64,000 bases of DNA from Prochlorococcus sp. AG-363-C20 (lineage in GTDB: Bacteria; Cyanobacteriota; Cyanobacteriia; PCC-6307; Cyanobiaceae): NCBI GenBank assembly GCA_003280295.1, contig QCFI01000003.1:1-64000 (forward strand). Direction: 5' to 3'. Below are positions 44,017 to 53,913 of this stretch, one piece after another. The notes under the pieces are model-generated. The model had not been told where the DNA came from and made no database searches. It saw only the letters and a list, made by a program, of their open reading frames with translations. The translations under genes were made by a program, and so were the position numbers. Position 1 is the stretch's first letter; each line of letters begins with the position of its first letter.

Positions 44017-44353
44017 TATAATTTTAATTTACACAATCTATTTTATATTTATTTTGATTTTTTTTCAAGAATTTATAGTTTTATTTAATTAGTTTTAATA
44101 TAGAATTTAGAGACAAATTATATATATTTTTTGTATTAGATATATTTTTTTTAAATGTTAATCTACAAATAAAATGCTACTTTCTAAAGACATTATTTGT
44201 AGTGTTAGATTGATTCAATTTAACAGAATCAAACTTTTAGACTAATTTTAAGCCTTTTTGGCTATAAAAGATAAGTCTGTAAATAAGTATATAAGCTCCT
44301 CTTGGATACAAGGATCTAAATTGCCTGCTAGATTCTAAAGGTCTAATTAAATT

Positions 44354-44440
44354 GGAGAGGTGGCCGAGCGGTCGAAGGCGCAGCACTGGAAATGCTGTAT
44401 AGGGGCAACTCTATCGAGGGTTCGAATCCCTCCCTCTCCG
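44354..44440 (+). tRNA. tRNA-Ser(GGA)
   Basis: GGAGAGG/CCTCTCC acceptor stem, CAGCA-CTGGAAA-TGCTG anticodon arm (GGA at 44388-44390), long variable arm, GAGGG-TTCGAAT-CCCTC T arm; no encoded CCA. Confidence 0.97.
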
Positions 44441-44503
44441 TTTTTTTATTAAGCAAAACAAATCTATAATATATTCTTTATCAATAAGTAAAAGGTAATC
44501 GTT

Positions 44504-45325
44504 TTAACCGAATTTACCTGATATATAATCTTTAGTGATTTTCTGTTTTGGAGATCCGAAAATTGTTTCTGTTTCGTTGAATTCAGCTAAATATCCAACT
44601 TTACCTCCTTCTCCATCGTCAACATTTTCTGCATTGAAAAATGCTGTATAGTCACTGATTCTATATGCTTGTTGCATATTATGCGTTACTATAATAATAG
44701 TATAGTTATTTTTTAATTCATGTATTGTCTCTTCTATTTTTAATGTAGAAATTGGATCTAATGCTGAACATGGTTCATCCATAAGTATTATATCCGGACG
44801 TATAGCAATTGTTCTAGCAATACATAATCTTTGTTGCTGTCCTCCGGATAAGGAACATCCACTTTTATTTAACTTGTCCTTACATTCATCCCATACAGCA
44901 GCTTTTTTAAGAGATTTTTCAACTAATTTATCCATATTTCCTGAGTATCCATTTATCCTTGCCCCAAATGCAATATTTTCGTAGATACTTTTAGGAAAGG
45001 GATTGGGTTGCTGAAAAACCATACCAATTCGTCTCCTGACTTCAACAGGATCTATGTTGGGATCATATAGATCACTTCCTTCATAAAATATACGACCTTT
45101 AATTTTACAATCAGGAATTAGATCATTCATTCTATTAATTGCTCTTAAAACTGTAGATTTACCACATCCAGATGGTCCTATAAGTGCTGTCACCTTACCC
45201 TTTGGGAAATTAAGATATAAGTTTTTTATCGCTTCATTGCCTCCATAACTAATAGATACATTTTCAAAAGCTATAGCTATTTTCTCTTTTGATATAAGAT
45301 TTTCAATTGGAGCGCTAGTGTTCAT
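44504..45325 (-). CDS. pstB: Phosphate ABC transporter ATP-binding protein
   Basis: [56 protein letters not shown]. Confidence 0.97.
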   Translation of the reverse strand: MNTSAPIENLISKEKIAIAFENVSISYGGNEAIKNLYLNFPKGKVTALIGPSGCGKSTVLRAINRMNDLIPDCKIKGRIFYEGSDLYDPNIDPVEVRRRIGMVFQQPNPFPKSIYENIAFGARINGYSGNMDKLVEKSLKKAAVWDECKDKLNKSGCSLSGGQQQRLCIARTIAIRPDIILMDEPCSALDPISTLKIEETIHELKNNYTIIIVTHNMQQAYRISDYTAFFNAENVDDGEGGKVGYLAEFNETETIFGSPKQKITKDYISGKFG

Positions 45326-45350
45326 GGATTTTAAGAATTCTTATGTTAGA

Positions 45351-46244
45351 TTATTTATTTTGAATAGTTAATTTGTTTAGATACCTCGCAAGTAAGTTTA
45401 GGAAAAGTAAAAGTATAATTAGTATAAACGATGCTGCCCAAGCTAATTCATTCTGAGCTTTATATGGCTCCAGAGCAAAATTATATATAAGTACTGACAA
45501 TGAGGCTATGGGCTCAAGAAATGATTCAGAACCTTGTGGCCAATAGAATGAAAAAAGGGCTGTAAAAATTAGCGGGGCTGTTTCACCTGCAGCTCTTGCA
45601 ACAGCTAAAAGTATCCCAGTGACTATAGGCCTAAAAGCTGTTGGTAAAGTAATACTAGTTATTGTAGTGAATTTAGATGCTCCTACACAAAGGGCTCCTT
45701 TTCTCAGATTGTCTGAAACCAATTTGAGCCCTTCATCTGTTGTTTTAATTATTGTTGGTAACATTAATATTGATAATGCCATTCCTCCCGCTAAAGAACT
45801 AAATGAACTTCCAAAAATTATTTTTGTCGATACAATTGTGCCGTAAATGAATACTCCTGCAATTATTGAGGGAATTCCTGACAAAATATTTGTACCAAAT
45901 CGGATAAATTTTGAAAAGGAACCTCCCTTGGCATATTCAGCTAAATAGATTCCTCCACCTACACCAATAGGTATTGCAATTATAGAAGCAATAGTGGTTA
46001 CAATAATTGTTCCTAAAATTGCATTTCCTATCCCTCCAGCAGATAAAAGATCGTCTCCCGGTGGTTCAGGTAGTTGTGTGAATAAGGCAAAATTTAATTG
46101 TTCACCTCCTTTAATTAAAACGTAGAATAAAACTAGGACTAAAGGAAGTACAACGATAAATGTAAAGGTAATGGCAATAGTATTTAATAAAAATTCTATT
46201 ATATTTCTTTTGATAGATTTCTTGTAGATAAGATCCTGGTTCAT
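45351..46244 (-). CDS. pstA: Phosphate ABC transporter permease PstA
   Basis: GGIGNAILGTIIVT, LRKGALCVGASKFTTITSITLPTAFRPIVTGILLAVARAAGETAPL. Confidence 0.96.
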   Translation of the reverse strand: MNQDLIYKKSIKRNIIEFLLNTIAITFTFIVVLPLVLVLFYVLIKGGEQLNFALFTQLPEPPGDDLLSAGGIGNAILGTIIVTTIASIIAIPIGVGGGIYLAEYAKGGSFSKFIRFGTNILSGIPSIIAGVFIYGTIVSTKIIFGSSFSSLAGGMALSILMLPTIIKTTDEGLKLVSDNLRKGALCVGASKFTTITSITLPTAFRPIVTGILLAVARAAGETAPLIFTALFSFYWPQGSESFLEPIASLSVLIYNFALEPYKAQNELAWAASFILIILLLFLNLLARYLNKLTIQNK

Positions 46245-46281
46245 AAATACACTATAGTCTTTTTTTTAAAATAATTCAATC

Positions 46282-47232
46282 TCAATATTTTAGGCTCAGT
46301 CGTTTGACTATGTATTGTGCTGCTATATTCACAGATAGAGTAAGTATCATAAGAACAAAAGCCGCATACATAAGAGAAGAAACTTGACTTCCATCTGCCT
46401 CGCCAAATTGGTTTGCTAGCATTGCTGAAATTGTATTGCCAGGAGCAAATAAAGACCAGTTAAAGTTTAATGAATTGCCAATAATCATTGTCACAGCCAT
46501 AGTTTCTCCCATTGCTCTTCCTAGTGCTAAAAGAATTCCCCCTGCAATTCCAGAAATTGCTGCAGGTAGAATGATATGTAATATCGCGGACCATCTTGTA
46601 GCTCCAATGCCATAGGCAGCCTCTCTTAATGGTAAAGGAACTTGATTTAAAGAATCCCTAGATATTGATGTAATTATTGGTAGTATCATAATAACCAATA
46701 TGAGTGTAGCTGGCATAATACCTGGACCAATTGGTTTAGTACTGAAGAATGGGAACCACCCAAAGTAGTGATTTACAGCAATAAAAATAGGTCTTAAAAA
46801 AGGTTCCATAACAAATATTGCCCAAAGACCTAGAACAACTGATGGAATGGCAGCCAATAATTCAACCATTAGTCCTATTGTTTCTCTTATCTTCTTTGGC
46901 AAAATATCTTCTGTAATTACTATTGCTGTCCCTATACCAAGTGGTACTGCAACACATATAGATGTAAGAGAAGTAATTATAGTTCCATAGATTGCATTAA
47001 ATGCTCCATATTGGTCAGAAACTGGATTCCATTCTGATGTGACTAGGTATTTCAAGCCATAACGACCTATAGATTCAAAAGCTCCTGAAAATACAAATAA
47101 AAAAATTCCAATTAATAGAACTGCTACCACAGAGGCCATTGTGATAGATAGATCCCTAAAAGCTCGATCTAAGAATCTTTCAGAATCAGTTCTTCTTCTG
47201 AGTTCATATTGGCCAGATTGATCATTAGACAC
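46282..47232 (-). CDS. pstC: Phosphate ABC transporter permease PstC
   Basis: LREAAYGIGATRWSAILHIILPAAISGIAGGILLALGRAMGETMAV. Confidence 0.96.
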   Translation of the reverse strand: MSNDQSGQYELRRRTDSERFLDRAFRDLSITMASVVAVLLIGIFLFVFSGAFESIGRYGLKYLVTSEWNPVSDQYGAFNAIYGTIITSLTSICVAVPLGIGTAIVITEDILPKKIRETIGLMVELLAAIPSVVLGLWAIFVMEPFLRPIFIAVNHYFGWFPFFSTKPIGPGIMPATLILVIMILPIITSISRDSLNQVPLPLREAAYGIGATRWSAILHIILPAAISGIAGGILLALGRAMGETMAVTMIIGNSLNFNWSLFAPGNTISAMLANQFGEADGSQVSSLMYAAFVLMILTLSVNIAAQYIVKRLSLKY

Positions 47233-47282
47233 TAATTAAATAGCCAATAGTTCTAAAACTAGTCATATAAAACCGCTTTTTC

Positions 47283-47301
47283 ATTAATAGTCGATTAATA
47301 A
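47283..47301 (-). promoter_or_regulatory. Candidate two-repeat Pho-box-like element upstream of pstC
   Basis: + strand ATTAATAG-TCG-ATTAATAA: 8-bp near-repeats spaced by 3 bp, about 50-70 nt upstream of pstC ATG. Confidence 0.35.
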
Positions 47302-47376
47302 TGTGGTCATTTCTACACAAAAAGCTTCGTCCTTTTTATGAATGGCCGTTACGGTGGGGTTCAAGTAAAAACAAAC

Positions 47377-49371
47377 ATGGGGCGGATCATTGGAATTGAT
47401 CTTGGAACGACCAACTCCGTAGCAGGAGTTCTAGAAGCTGGGCGCCCTGTCGTTATTGCCAACTCAGAAGGTTCAAGAACTACTCCAACTGTTGTTGGCT
47501 ATACAAATGACAATGAGCTTTTAGTAGGGCAGCTAGCAAGAAGACAATTGGTTCTTAGCCCTAAGAACACCTTTTCAAATCTTAAGCGTTTTGTAGGTAG
47601 AAATTGGGATGAGTTAGAAGACAGTAGCCTTTCAGTTCCATATTCCCTTAGGGCTAATGAACAAGGCAACATCAGAATCACTTGTCCAATAACAGAACGG
47701 GAATATGCACCAGAAGAACTCGTTGCATGTGTTATCAGGAAATTAGTTGATGATGCCGAGACTTATCTTGGTGAAACAGTTGAAGCTGCAGTAATAACTG
47801 TGCCAGCGTATTTCAACGATTCTCAACGTCAAGCCACTAGAGATGCCGCCAGACTTGCAGGAATACGTGTCGAAAGAATTCTAAATGAACCCACAGCCGC
47901 TGCTCTTGCTTATGGATTTGATAAAAGTGCTGTTCGTCGCGTTTTAGTGTTTGATTTAGGAGGAGGCACATTTGATGTTTCTCTTTTAAGAGTAGCCAAT
48001 GGTGTATTTGATGTGAAAGCTACCTGTGGGGATACTCAGCTCGGTGGAAATGATTTTGATCAACGAATAGTTGATTGGTTATCTGAATCTTTTTTAGAAA
48101 AGAATTCAATAGATCTACGAAGAGATAGACAAGCATTGCAACGTCTTACAGAAGCAGCTGAAAAAGCAAAACAAGAATTATCTGGCGTTCAAAACACACC
48201 TATATCTCTGCCTTTTATTGCAACAGGTTCTGATGGCCCACTTCATATCGAATCAACTTTGGATAGAAATACATTTGAGGGTCTTTGCACAGATTTATTA
48301 GATCGTCTACTAAACCCAGTTCAGTCTGTCCTAAATGATTCTGGTTGGGCATCTGAAGATGTTGATGATGTTGTCCTTGTTGGGGGCAGTACGCGCATGC
48401 CAATGGTTAGACAATTAGTTAACACACTTGTTCCTAATCCTCCCTGTCAATCTGTCAATCCTGATGAGGTTGTAGCAATAGGTGCTGCTATTCAGGCTGG
48501 AATTCTTACAGGAGAATTGCGGGATCTTTTGCTTAACGATGTAACCCCTCTCTCTTTAGGATTAGAAACAGTAGGGGGACTTATGAAAGTATTAATTCCA
48601 AGAAATACACCAATTCCAGTAAGACAATCAGATGTGTTTAGTACTTCAGAGGTAAATCAATCTTCAGTGGAAATTCATGTATGGCAAGGAGAACGTCAAA
48701 TGGCTGTTGATAATAAATCCTTAGGCAGATTTCGGTTGTCTGGTATTCCACCAGCTCCAAGAGGTGTACCCCAAGTTCAAGTTTCGTTTGATATTGACGC
48801 TAATGGTTTATTAGAAGTAAGTGCTACTGATAGGACTACAGGTAGAAAACAATCAGTTAATATTCAGGGAGGGTCAAATCTTAATGAAGATGAAATTAAA
48901 AACTTATTAATAGAAGCTCAATCAAAATTAGCAGAAGATAAACGGCGTCGTGCCTCTATAGAAAAACGAAATACAGCATTAACGCTTGTAAGTCAGGCAG
49001 AAAGACGTTTGAGAGATGCTGCCCTTGAATTAGGGCCATACGGTGCTGAACGTCAACAAAGATCTGTTGAAATTGCTTTGAGGGATGTTGAAGAATTACT
49101 AGAAGGTGATGATTTACAAGAGTTGGAATTAGCTGTAGCAGGACTTCAGGAAGCTTTATTTGGTTTGAATCGCAGACTTTCAGCTGAAAAGAAATTTGAT
49201 AATAATCCTCTTCAAGGTATCAAAAATACATTTGGGTCACTAAAAGATGAATTGTTTTCGGACGACTATTGGGATGATGACCCTTGGGATAACCCTAACC
49301 GTAGAAATGAAGGAAGAAGCAAGGTAAATCGAAGAGATCAAGACCCCTGGGATAATGACTTCTATAGATAA
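47377..49371 (+). CDS. dnaK: Molecular chaperone DnaK (DnaK2-like)
   Basis: MGRIIGIDLGTTNSVAGVLE, VFDLGGGTFDVSLL, VLVGGSTRMPMVRQ; ATG 47377 preferred over ORF-track 47338. Confidence 0.95.
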   Translation: MGRIIGIDLGTTNSVAGVLEAGRPVVIANSEGSRTTPTVVGYTNDNELLVGQLARRQLVLSPKNTFSNLKRFVGRNWDELEDSSLSVPYSLRANEQGNIRITCPITEREYAPEELVACVIRKLVDDAETYLGETVEAAVITVPAYFNDSQRQATRDAARLAGIRVERILNEPTAAALAYGFDKSAVRRVLVFDLGGGTFDVSLLRVANGVFDVKATCGDTQLGGNDFDQRIVDWLSESFLEKNSIDLRRDRQALQRLTEAAEKAKQELSGVQNTPISLPFIATGSDGPLHIESTLDRNTFEGLCTDLLDRLLNPVQSVLNDSGWASEDVDDVVLVGGSTRMPMVRQLVNTLVPNPPCQSVNPDEVVAIGAAIQAGILTGELRDLLLNDVTPLSLGLETVGGLMKVLIPRNTPIPVRQSDVFSTSEVNQSSVEIHVWQGERQMAVDNKSLGRFRLSGIPPAPRGVPQVQVSFDIDANGLLEVSATDRTTGRKQSVNIQGGSNLNEDEIKNLLIEAQSKLAEDKRRRASIEKRNTALTLVSQAERRLRDAALELGPYGAERQQRSVEIALRDVEELLEGDDLQELELAVAGLQEALFGLNRRLSAEKKFDNNPLQGIKNTFGSLKDELFSDDYWDDDPWDNPNRRNEGRSKVNRRDQDPWDNDFYR

Positions 49372-50248
49372 TCCAGATTATTGGTCCTTATTGGGACTAA
49401 CACCTGGAAGTAATCCAGAGCAATTAAAGAGAGCTTTTAGACGGGAGGCCAGGAAATGGCATCCAGACTTAAATGGAAATGATATTCAAGCGGAGGAGCG
49501 ATTTAAATTAGTTAATGAAGCATATGCTGTACTTAGTGATCCGCTAAAAAGAAAAGCTTGGGAAGACTCATTAGAGGCTTTTGCAACTGTTCAAGATCCT
49601 TATATAGATAATTTTCCGGAATTTAATGAATATCTAGAGGTTGTACTAGGAATACAAAATAATACTCAAAGCACAGAAACAGAAATTTCACAAGTTGATT
49701 ACCAACGAGATTGGCCAACCACAGCTTCCCCACCCCCACCACCTCCTGTACAAATCTACGAAGATCAAGAAACCCTAATTCAATTAACTCCAGAACAAGC
49801 ATTAAACGGAACCCATGTAGAAATCGAACTTCTTGATGGACAATTAGTTGAAATCCAAACTCCACCATTTGCTGGAGATGGCTGGAGATTAAGACTTGCT
49901 GGAGTGGCTCGTGGGGGGCGTGATCACTTTTTGCAATTAAGTGTACAAACGGAGGAAGGCTTAAGAGTTGATGGACTTAGAGTTTTATATCGTTTAGAAT
50001 TATTTCCACCAGAAGCAGTATTAGGTTGCGCAGTTGATGTTCCAACTATTGGTGGGCCGGTAACTCTTCAAGTCCCGCCACGTTCCTCAAGTGGTCGATT
50101 ACTAAGATTAAGAGGAAGAGGGTTAGAGTTTAACGGTATAAGAGGTGATCAATTGGTAGAAATAGTTGTTATCATTCCTACAGATATTGGAGAAGCTGAA
50201 GATGCCTTGTATAGAAGGTTACAAGAAATAGCCTTAGAACATGAATAA
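49355..50248 (+). CDS. dnaJ: DnaJ/CbpA-type co-chaperone (no zinc finger)
   Basis: J domain with HPD (KWHPDLNGND); PPPPPP linker; C-terminal DnaJ_C region; 17-nt overlap with dnaK. Confidence 0.9.
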   Translation: MTSIDNPDYWSLLGLTPGSNPEQLKRAFRREARKWHPDLNGNDIQAEERFKLVNEAYAVLSDPLKRKAWEDSLEAFATVQDPYIDNFPEFNEYLEVVLGIQNNTQSTETEISQVDYQRDWPTTASPPPPPPVQIYEDQETLIQLTPEQALNGTHVEIELLDGQLVEIQTPPFAGDGWRLRLAGVARGGRDHFLQLSVQTEEGLRVDGLRVLYRLELFPPEAVLGCAVDVPTIGGPVTLQVPPRSSSGRLLRLRGRGLEFNGIRGDQLVEIVVIIPTDIGEAEDALYRRLQEIALEHE

Positions 50249-50292
50249 AACTAACTCTCGGTTAAGAGTAAATCTAAGAGGATAAATTAAAA

Positions 50293-50670
50293 ATGATTAA
50301 ACTTGTATACGTGTTACTTTATAAAACAGCCAAGGAAAGTGAAGGTATTCATTCTTTGGAATTTGCTGGTAAAACTATTATTTTAATGTTTGAAAATAAA
50401 GATGATGCTGAAAGATATTGTGGCCTATTAGAAGCTCAAGATTTCCCAAGTCCAAAGGTAGTAAGCATTGAAAAAACCGAAATTGAATTATTCTGTGAAA
50501 AATCAGGATATGAGGCAAAGTTTGTTGAGGCTGGATTTGTTCCAAAATCTGATGAAGAAAGATTATGCTTAGTCCCCCCTCAACAAAATCGAGAGACCTC
50601 AAATTGGAGCAATGAAGAAAACAATGAAAACCTAGAGCAAATTAGAAAAAAGCTTGAAGATTTACTATGA
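50293..50670 (+). CDS. DUF3110-family protein
   Basis: YVLLYKTAKESEGIHSLEF, VILMFENKDDAERYCGLLEAQDFP-like; resembles cyanobacterial DUF3110. Confidence 0.7.
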   Translation: MIKLVYVLLYKTAKESEGIHSLEFAGKTIILMFENKDDAERYCGLLEAQDFPSPKVVSIEKTEIELFCEKSGYEAKFVEAGFVPKSDEERLCLVPPQQNRETSNWSNEENNENLEQIRKKLEDLL

Positions 50671-51602
50671 GTAAAAATGAAGAGTCAAAACTACTAAAGG
50701 GAAGAGGCGAATTACTTACTGAACAGTCAAACTATAAAAGCAAGAATTTAGATTTGCAATCAACAATGGAATTAGTAAGTTTATTCTCTGAAGAGGACCT
50801 TGAACCACAAAAGGCGGTTTCTAGAGCTATACCAGTAATATCTAAAGCAATAGAATTAATTACCAAAAGGTTAAAACATGGTGGTAGGTTATTTTATATA
50901 GGTTCAGGAACATCAGGACGTTTAGGAGTTTTAGATGCTTCTGAATGTCCACCAACTTTTTGTACATCCCCAGATTTGGTTCAAGCTATTATTGCAGGTG
51001 GTAATAAAGCCTTAAGAAACAGCTCTGAAAGTTCAGAAGATAATACTTTACTAAGTATTAAAGACTTGAAATGTAAAGACTATTCTTCTAACGATTGTTT
51101 AATAGGAATAACAGCTGGAGGTACCACACCATATGTACATTCAGCACTATTATATTCACTAAATATCAATGCACTGACAATATCTATTTCATGTGTACCC
51201 AAAAAAGAAGTAGATATCCCCTGTGACATTGATATAAGATTATTAACAGGTCCTGAATTACTAACAGGTTCAACACGCCTTAAGGCAGGAACTGCTACAA
51301 AAATGGCACTAAACATAATATCAACAATAGTAATGATCAAAATGGGTAAAGTTTATGGTAATAAAATGGTCGACATGTCAGTAACTAATAGTAAATTAAA
51401 AGACCGAGCATTAAGGATCATTATTGATGTTACTAAAGTGGACAAAGAAAAAGCAAAAAGCCTCCTTGATGAAAGCAATGGTTCAGTAAAAGTATCAATA
51501 TTGATGGCATTAGCATCCTTGTCTGCAAAACAGGCCAAGGAAATTTTGGAAGAAAATGATCAGTATTTACGTTTAGCTTTAAAAGCTTGTAAAATTGAAT
51601 AA
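50667..51602 (+). CDS. murQ: N-acetylmuramic acid 6-phosphate etherase
   Basis: GGRLFYIGSGTSGRLGVLDASECPPTF; TGPELLTGSTRLKAGTATK. Confidence 0.95.
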   Translation: MSKNEESKLLKGRGELLTEQSNYKSKNLDLQSTMELVSLFSEEDLEPQKAVSRAIPVISKAIELITKRLKHGGRLFYIGSGTSGRLGVLDASECPPTFCTSPDLVQAIIAGGNKALRNSSESSEDNTLLSIKDLKCKDYSSNDCLIGITAGGTTPYVHSALLYSLNINALTISISCVPKKEVDIPCDIDIRLLTGPELLTGSTRLKAGTATKMALNIISTIVMIKMGKVYGNKMVDMSVTNSKLKDRALRIIIDVTKVDKEKAKSLLDESNGSVKVSILMALASLSAKQAKEILEENDQYLRLALKACKIE

Positions 51603-51715
51603 AATATAACTTTCCTTGTGAAAGTAATCTTCTATTACCAATAAACTAAATTTTCTTTTAATAAATTTGCATAATCACTCTAAAAGTACTAGTATTTATT
51701 TTTTAATTTACGATT

Positions 51716-52153
51716 GTGATTAAAGCTGTAATGGATACTGAGGCTGGTCGAATAGACATTGATTTATTCGAAGATGATGCTCCAAATACTGTGGCTAATT
51801 TTGTTAAGTTGGTAAAAGAAGGCTTTTATGATGGTCTTGCATTTCACAGGGTCATTCAAGGATTCATGGCCCAAGGTGGCTGTCCAAATTCCAGGGAAGG
51901 CTCAAAGGGAATTCCAGGGACAGGAGGCCCAGGTTACAAAATTGATTGTGAAATTAATAGTAATAAACATTTAGCCGGTTCACTTTCAATGGCACATGCT
52001 GGTAAAAATACTGGAGGAAGTCAATTTTTTATTGTTCATGAGCCTCAACCACATTTAGATGGTGTACATACTGTATTTGGCTTGACAAAAAATATAGATG
52101 TTGTGCTTGCCATCAAAAATGGTACAAAGATAAATAAAGTATCAATAATATAA
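51716..52153 (+). CDS. Peptidyl-prolyl cis-trans isomerase (cyclophilin)
   Basis: GTG start; [41 protein letters not shown]. Confidence 0.95.
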   Translation: MIKAVMDTEAGRIDIDLFEDDAPNTVANFVKLVKEGFYDGLAFHRVIQGFMAQGGCPNSREGSKGIPGTGGPGYKIDCEINSNKHLAGSLSMAHAGKNTGGSQFFIVHEPQPHLDGVHTVFGLTKNIDVVLAIKNGTKINKVSII

Positions 52154-52162
52154 TTTGGCTAA

Positions 52163-53836
52163 TTAAGACCATATGAACATTTGAGGTGTATTTGGGTATT
52201 CCACATCATCAATTTCAATGATCTTATCAGCTAGAAGTTCATTTATATTTCTAGATTGATTAATAATATTTTGAGAAGGATGTATTACTTGCTGTACTTC
52301 ATCTGTTGTAAAAATTCCTAATCTTGTGGTGCCTTCCAAATTTGCTAAGTTAATTAATAATTTGTTTAACTTATAAGAACTGTTATCATTCTCATTTGAT
52401 TTTAGGTTCGAATTAATAATCTTCACTTGCCAAATAAATATTGGCCTACCCCATAAAGCTAATAAACGAGGGGAATTTTCATCTAGCAGTTCAATTCCAT
52501 TAGACATTGTATATTCTTTAACCTTTTTCATTAATCCTGCTCTTTTGCCTTTGTTAATATCTCCGTCCCAAAATATTACTATAATCTTTTTATATTCATT
52601 ATCGTTTTCTTCAATTAGGTGACCTAACTTTTCTCTCTTAACTGCTAGATAAGCAGCATTATGGTCCCCAGGACAAATTACTAATGGCACTCTTTTCTCA
52701 ACATGTAGTCCATACCCTCCTAGACCAGCTATTTTTCTTGGATTATTAGTTAACAACTTAAGTCTGTGAATACCTAAATCAGTAAGTATCTGTGCACCTA
52801 CTCCATAGTTTCTTAAATCTGCTGGAAAACCTAATTTTTCATTTGCTTCTACTGTATCTAGGCCTCCATCCTGCAAACTATATGCTTTTAATTTATTGAT
52901 TAACCCAATGCCTCTTCCTTCTTGTCTTAAATATACAACGACTCCTTCTCCTTCTTGTTCAATTCTTGATAAGGCAGCTTCAAGTTGAGGCCTACAATCA
53001 CACCTCAATGATCCAAATGCATCTCCAGTAAGGCATTCTGAATGCATTCTAACTAATACAGGTTCTTTGAAAGTTCCAGGCTTACCTTTAACCAGAGCTA
53101 CATGTTCAGAACCATCAAGTTCATTTTTGTACCCTATTGCCTTAAATCCTCCAAATAAACTTGGCAATTTAGCTGTTGCTTTTCGATGAATAAATCTTTG
53201 ATTTTTTAATCTGTATCTTATTAAATCTGCAATACTAATTAACTTAAGGCCCCAATGTTTAGCATATTTGTGTAGTTGAGGCAATCTTGCCATAGAACCA
53301 TCAGGATTTTGTATCTCACAAATCACTCCAGCTGGTAATAATCCAGACAATTCTGATAAATCTACAGCTGCTTCTGTGTGACCAGCTCTTTTTAAAACAC
53401 CACCTTTCTTAGCTCTTAGGGGGAAGACATGTCCTGGTCTACATAGATCTATTGGTCGGGTATCAGGATTTAGGGCTATTTGTATAGTTCGGGCTCTGTC
53501 TTCTGCTGATATTCCTGTTGAAACCCCAAATTCTGGACTTCCATCTATGCTTACTGTAAAAGCGGTTTGATTTGAATCAGTATTTCGGTCCACCATTAAG
53601 GGAAGGTCCAGATGGTCTAATCGATCTCCTTGCATCGCGAGACATATAAGCCCTCGAGCTTCTGTGGCCATGAAATTTATTTGTTCAGGTGAAGCAAATT
53701 CAGCGGCGCAAATGAGATCTCCTTCGTTTTCGCGACGTTCGTCATCTACTACTACTACGCAATCCCCGTTGCGTATCGCAGCTAGAGCATCCGCAATTTC
53801 GTCAAAAATGATTTCGATGGATTCATTTGATTTCAA
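52163..53836 (-). CDS. ribBA: Bifunctional DHBP synthase / GTP cyclohydrolase II with C-terminal extension
   Basis: [53 protein letters not shown]; ~149 aa after KLGHLI. Confidence 0.95.
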   Translation of the reverse strand: MKSNESIEIIFDEIADALAAIRNGDCVVVVDDERRENEGDLICAAEFASPEQINFMATEARGLICLAMQGDRLDHLDLPLMVDRNTDSNQTAFTVSIDGSPEFGVSTGISAEDRARTIQIALNPDTRPIDLCRPGHVFPLRAKKGGVLKRAGHTEAAVDLSELSGLLPAGVICEIQNPDGSMARLPQLHKYAKHWGLKLISIADLIRYRLKNQRFIHRKATAKLPSLFGGFKAIGYKNELDGSEHVALVKGKPGTFKEPVLVRMHSECLTGDAFGSLRCDCRPQLEAALSRIEQEGEGVVVYLRQEGRGIGLINKLKAYSLQDGGLDTVEANEKLGFPADLRNYGVGAQILTDLGIHRLKLLTNNPRKIAGLGGYGLHVEKRVPLVICPGDHNAAYLAVKREKLGHLIEENDNEYKKIIVIFWDGDINKGKRAGLMKKVKEYTMSNGIELLDENSPRLLALWGRPIFIWQVKIINSNLKSNENDNSSYKLNKLLINLANLEGTTRLGIFTTDEVQQVIHPSQNIINQSRNINELLADKIIEIDDVEYPNTPQMFIWS

Positions 53837-53913
53837 CTTCTAATGATTCTAAGGATCAAAGTGCATTAACTCATATTCAGCAGAAGTAAAATTTGTATCA
53901 ATAGCAAATAGGA

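Noticed and set aside
44210-44232. TTGATTC-N9-GAATCAA hairpin upstream of tRNA-Ser
   Set aside because: Short AT-rich stem with no U tract; expected by chance in such sequence
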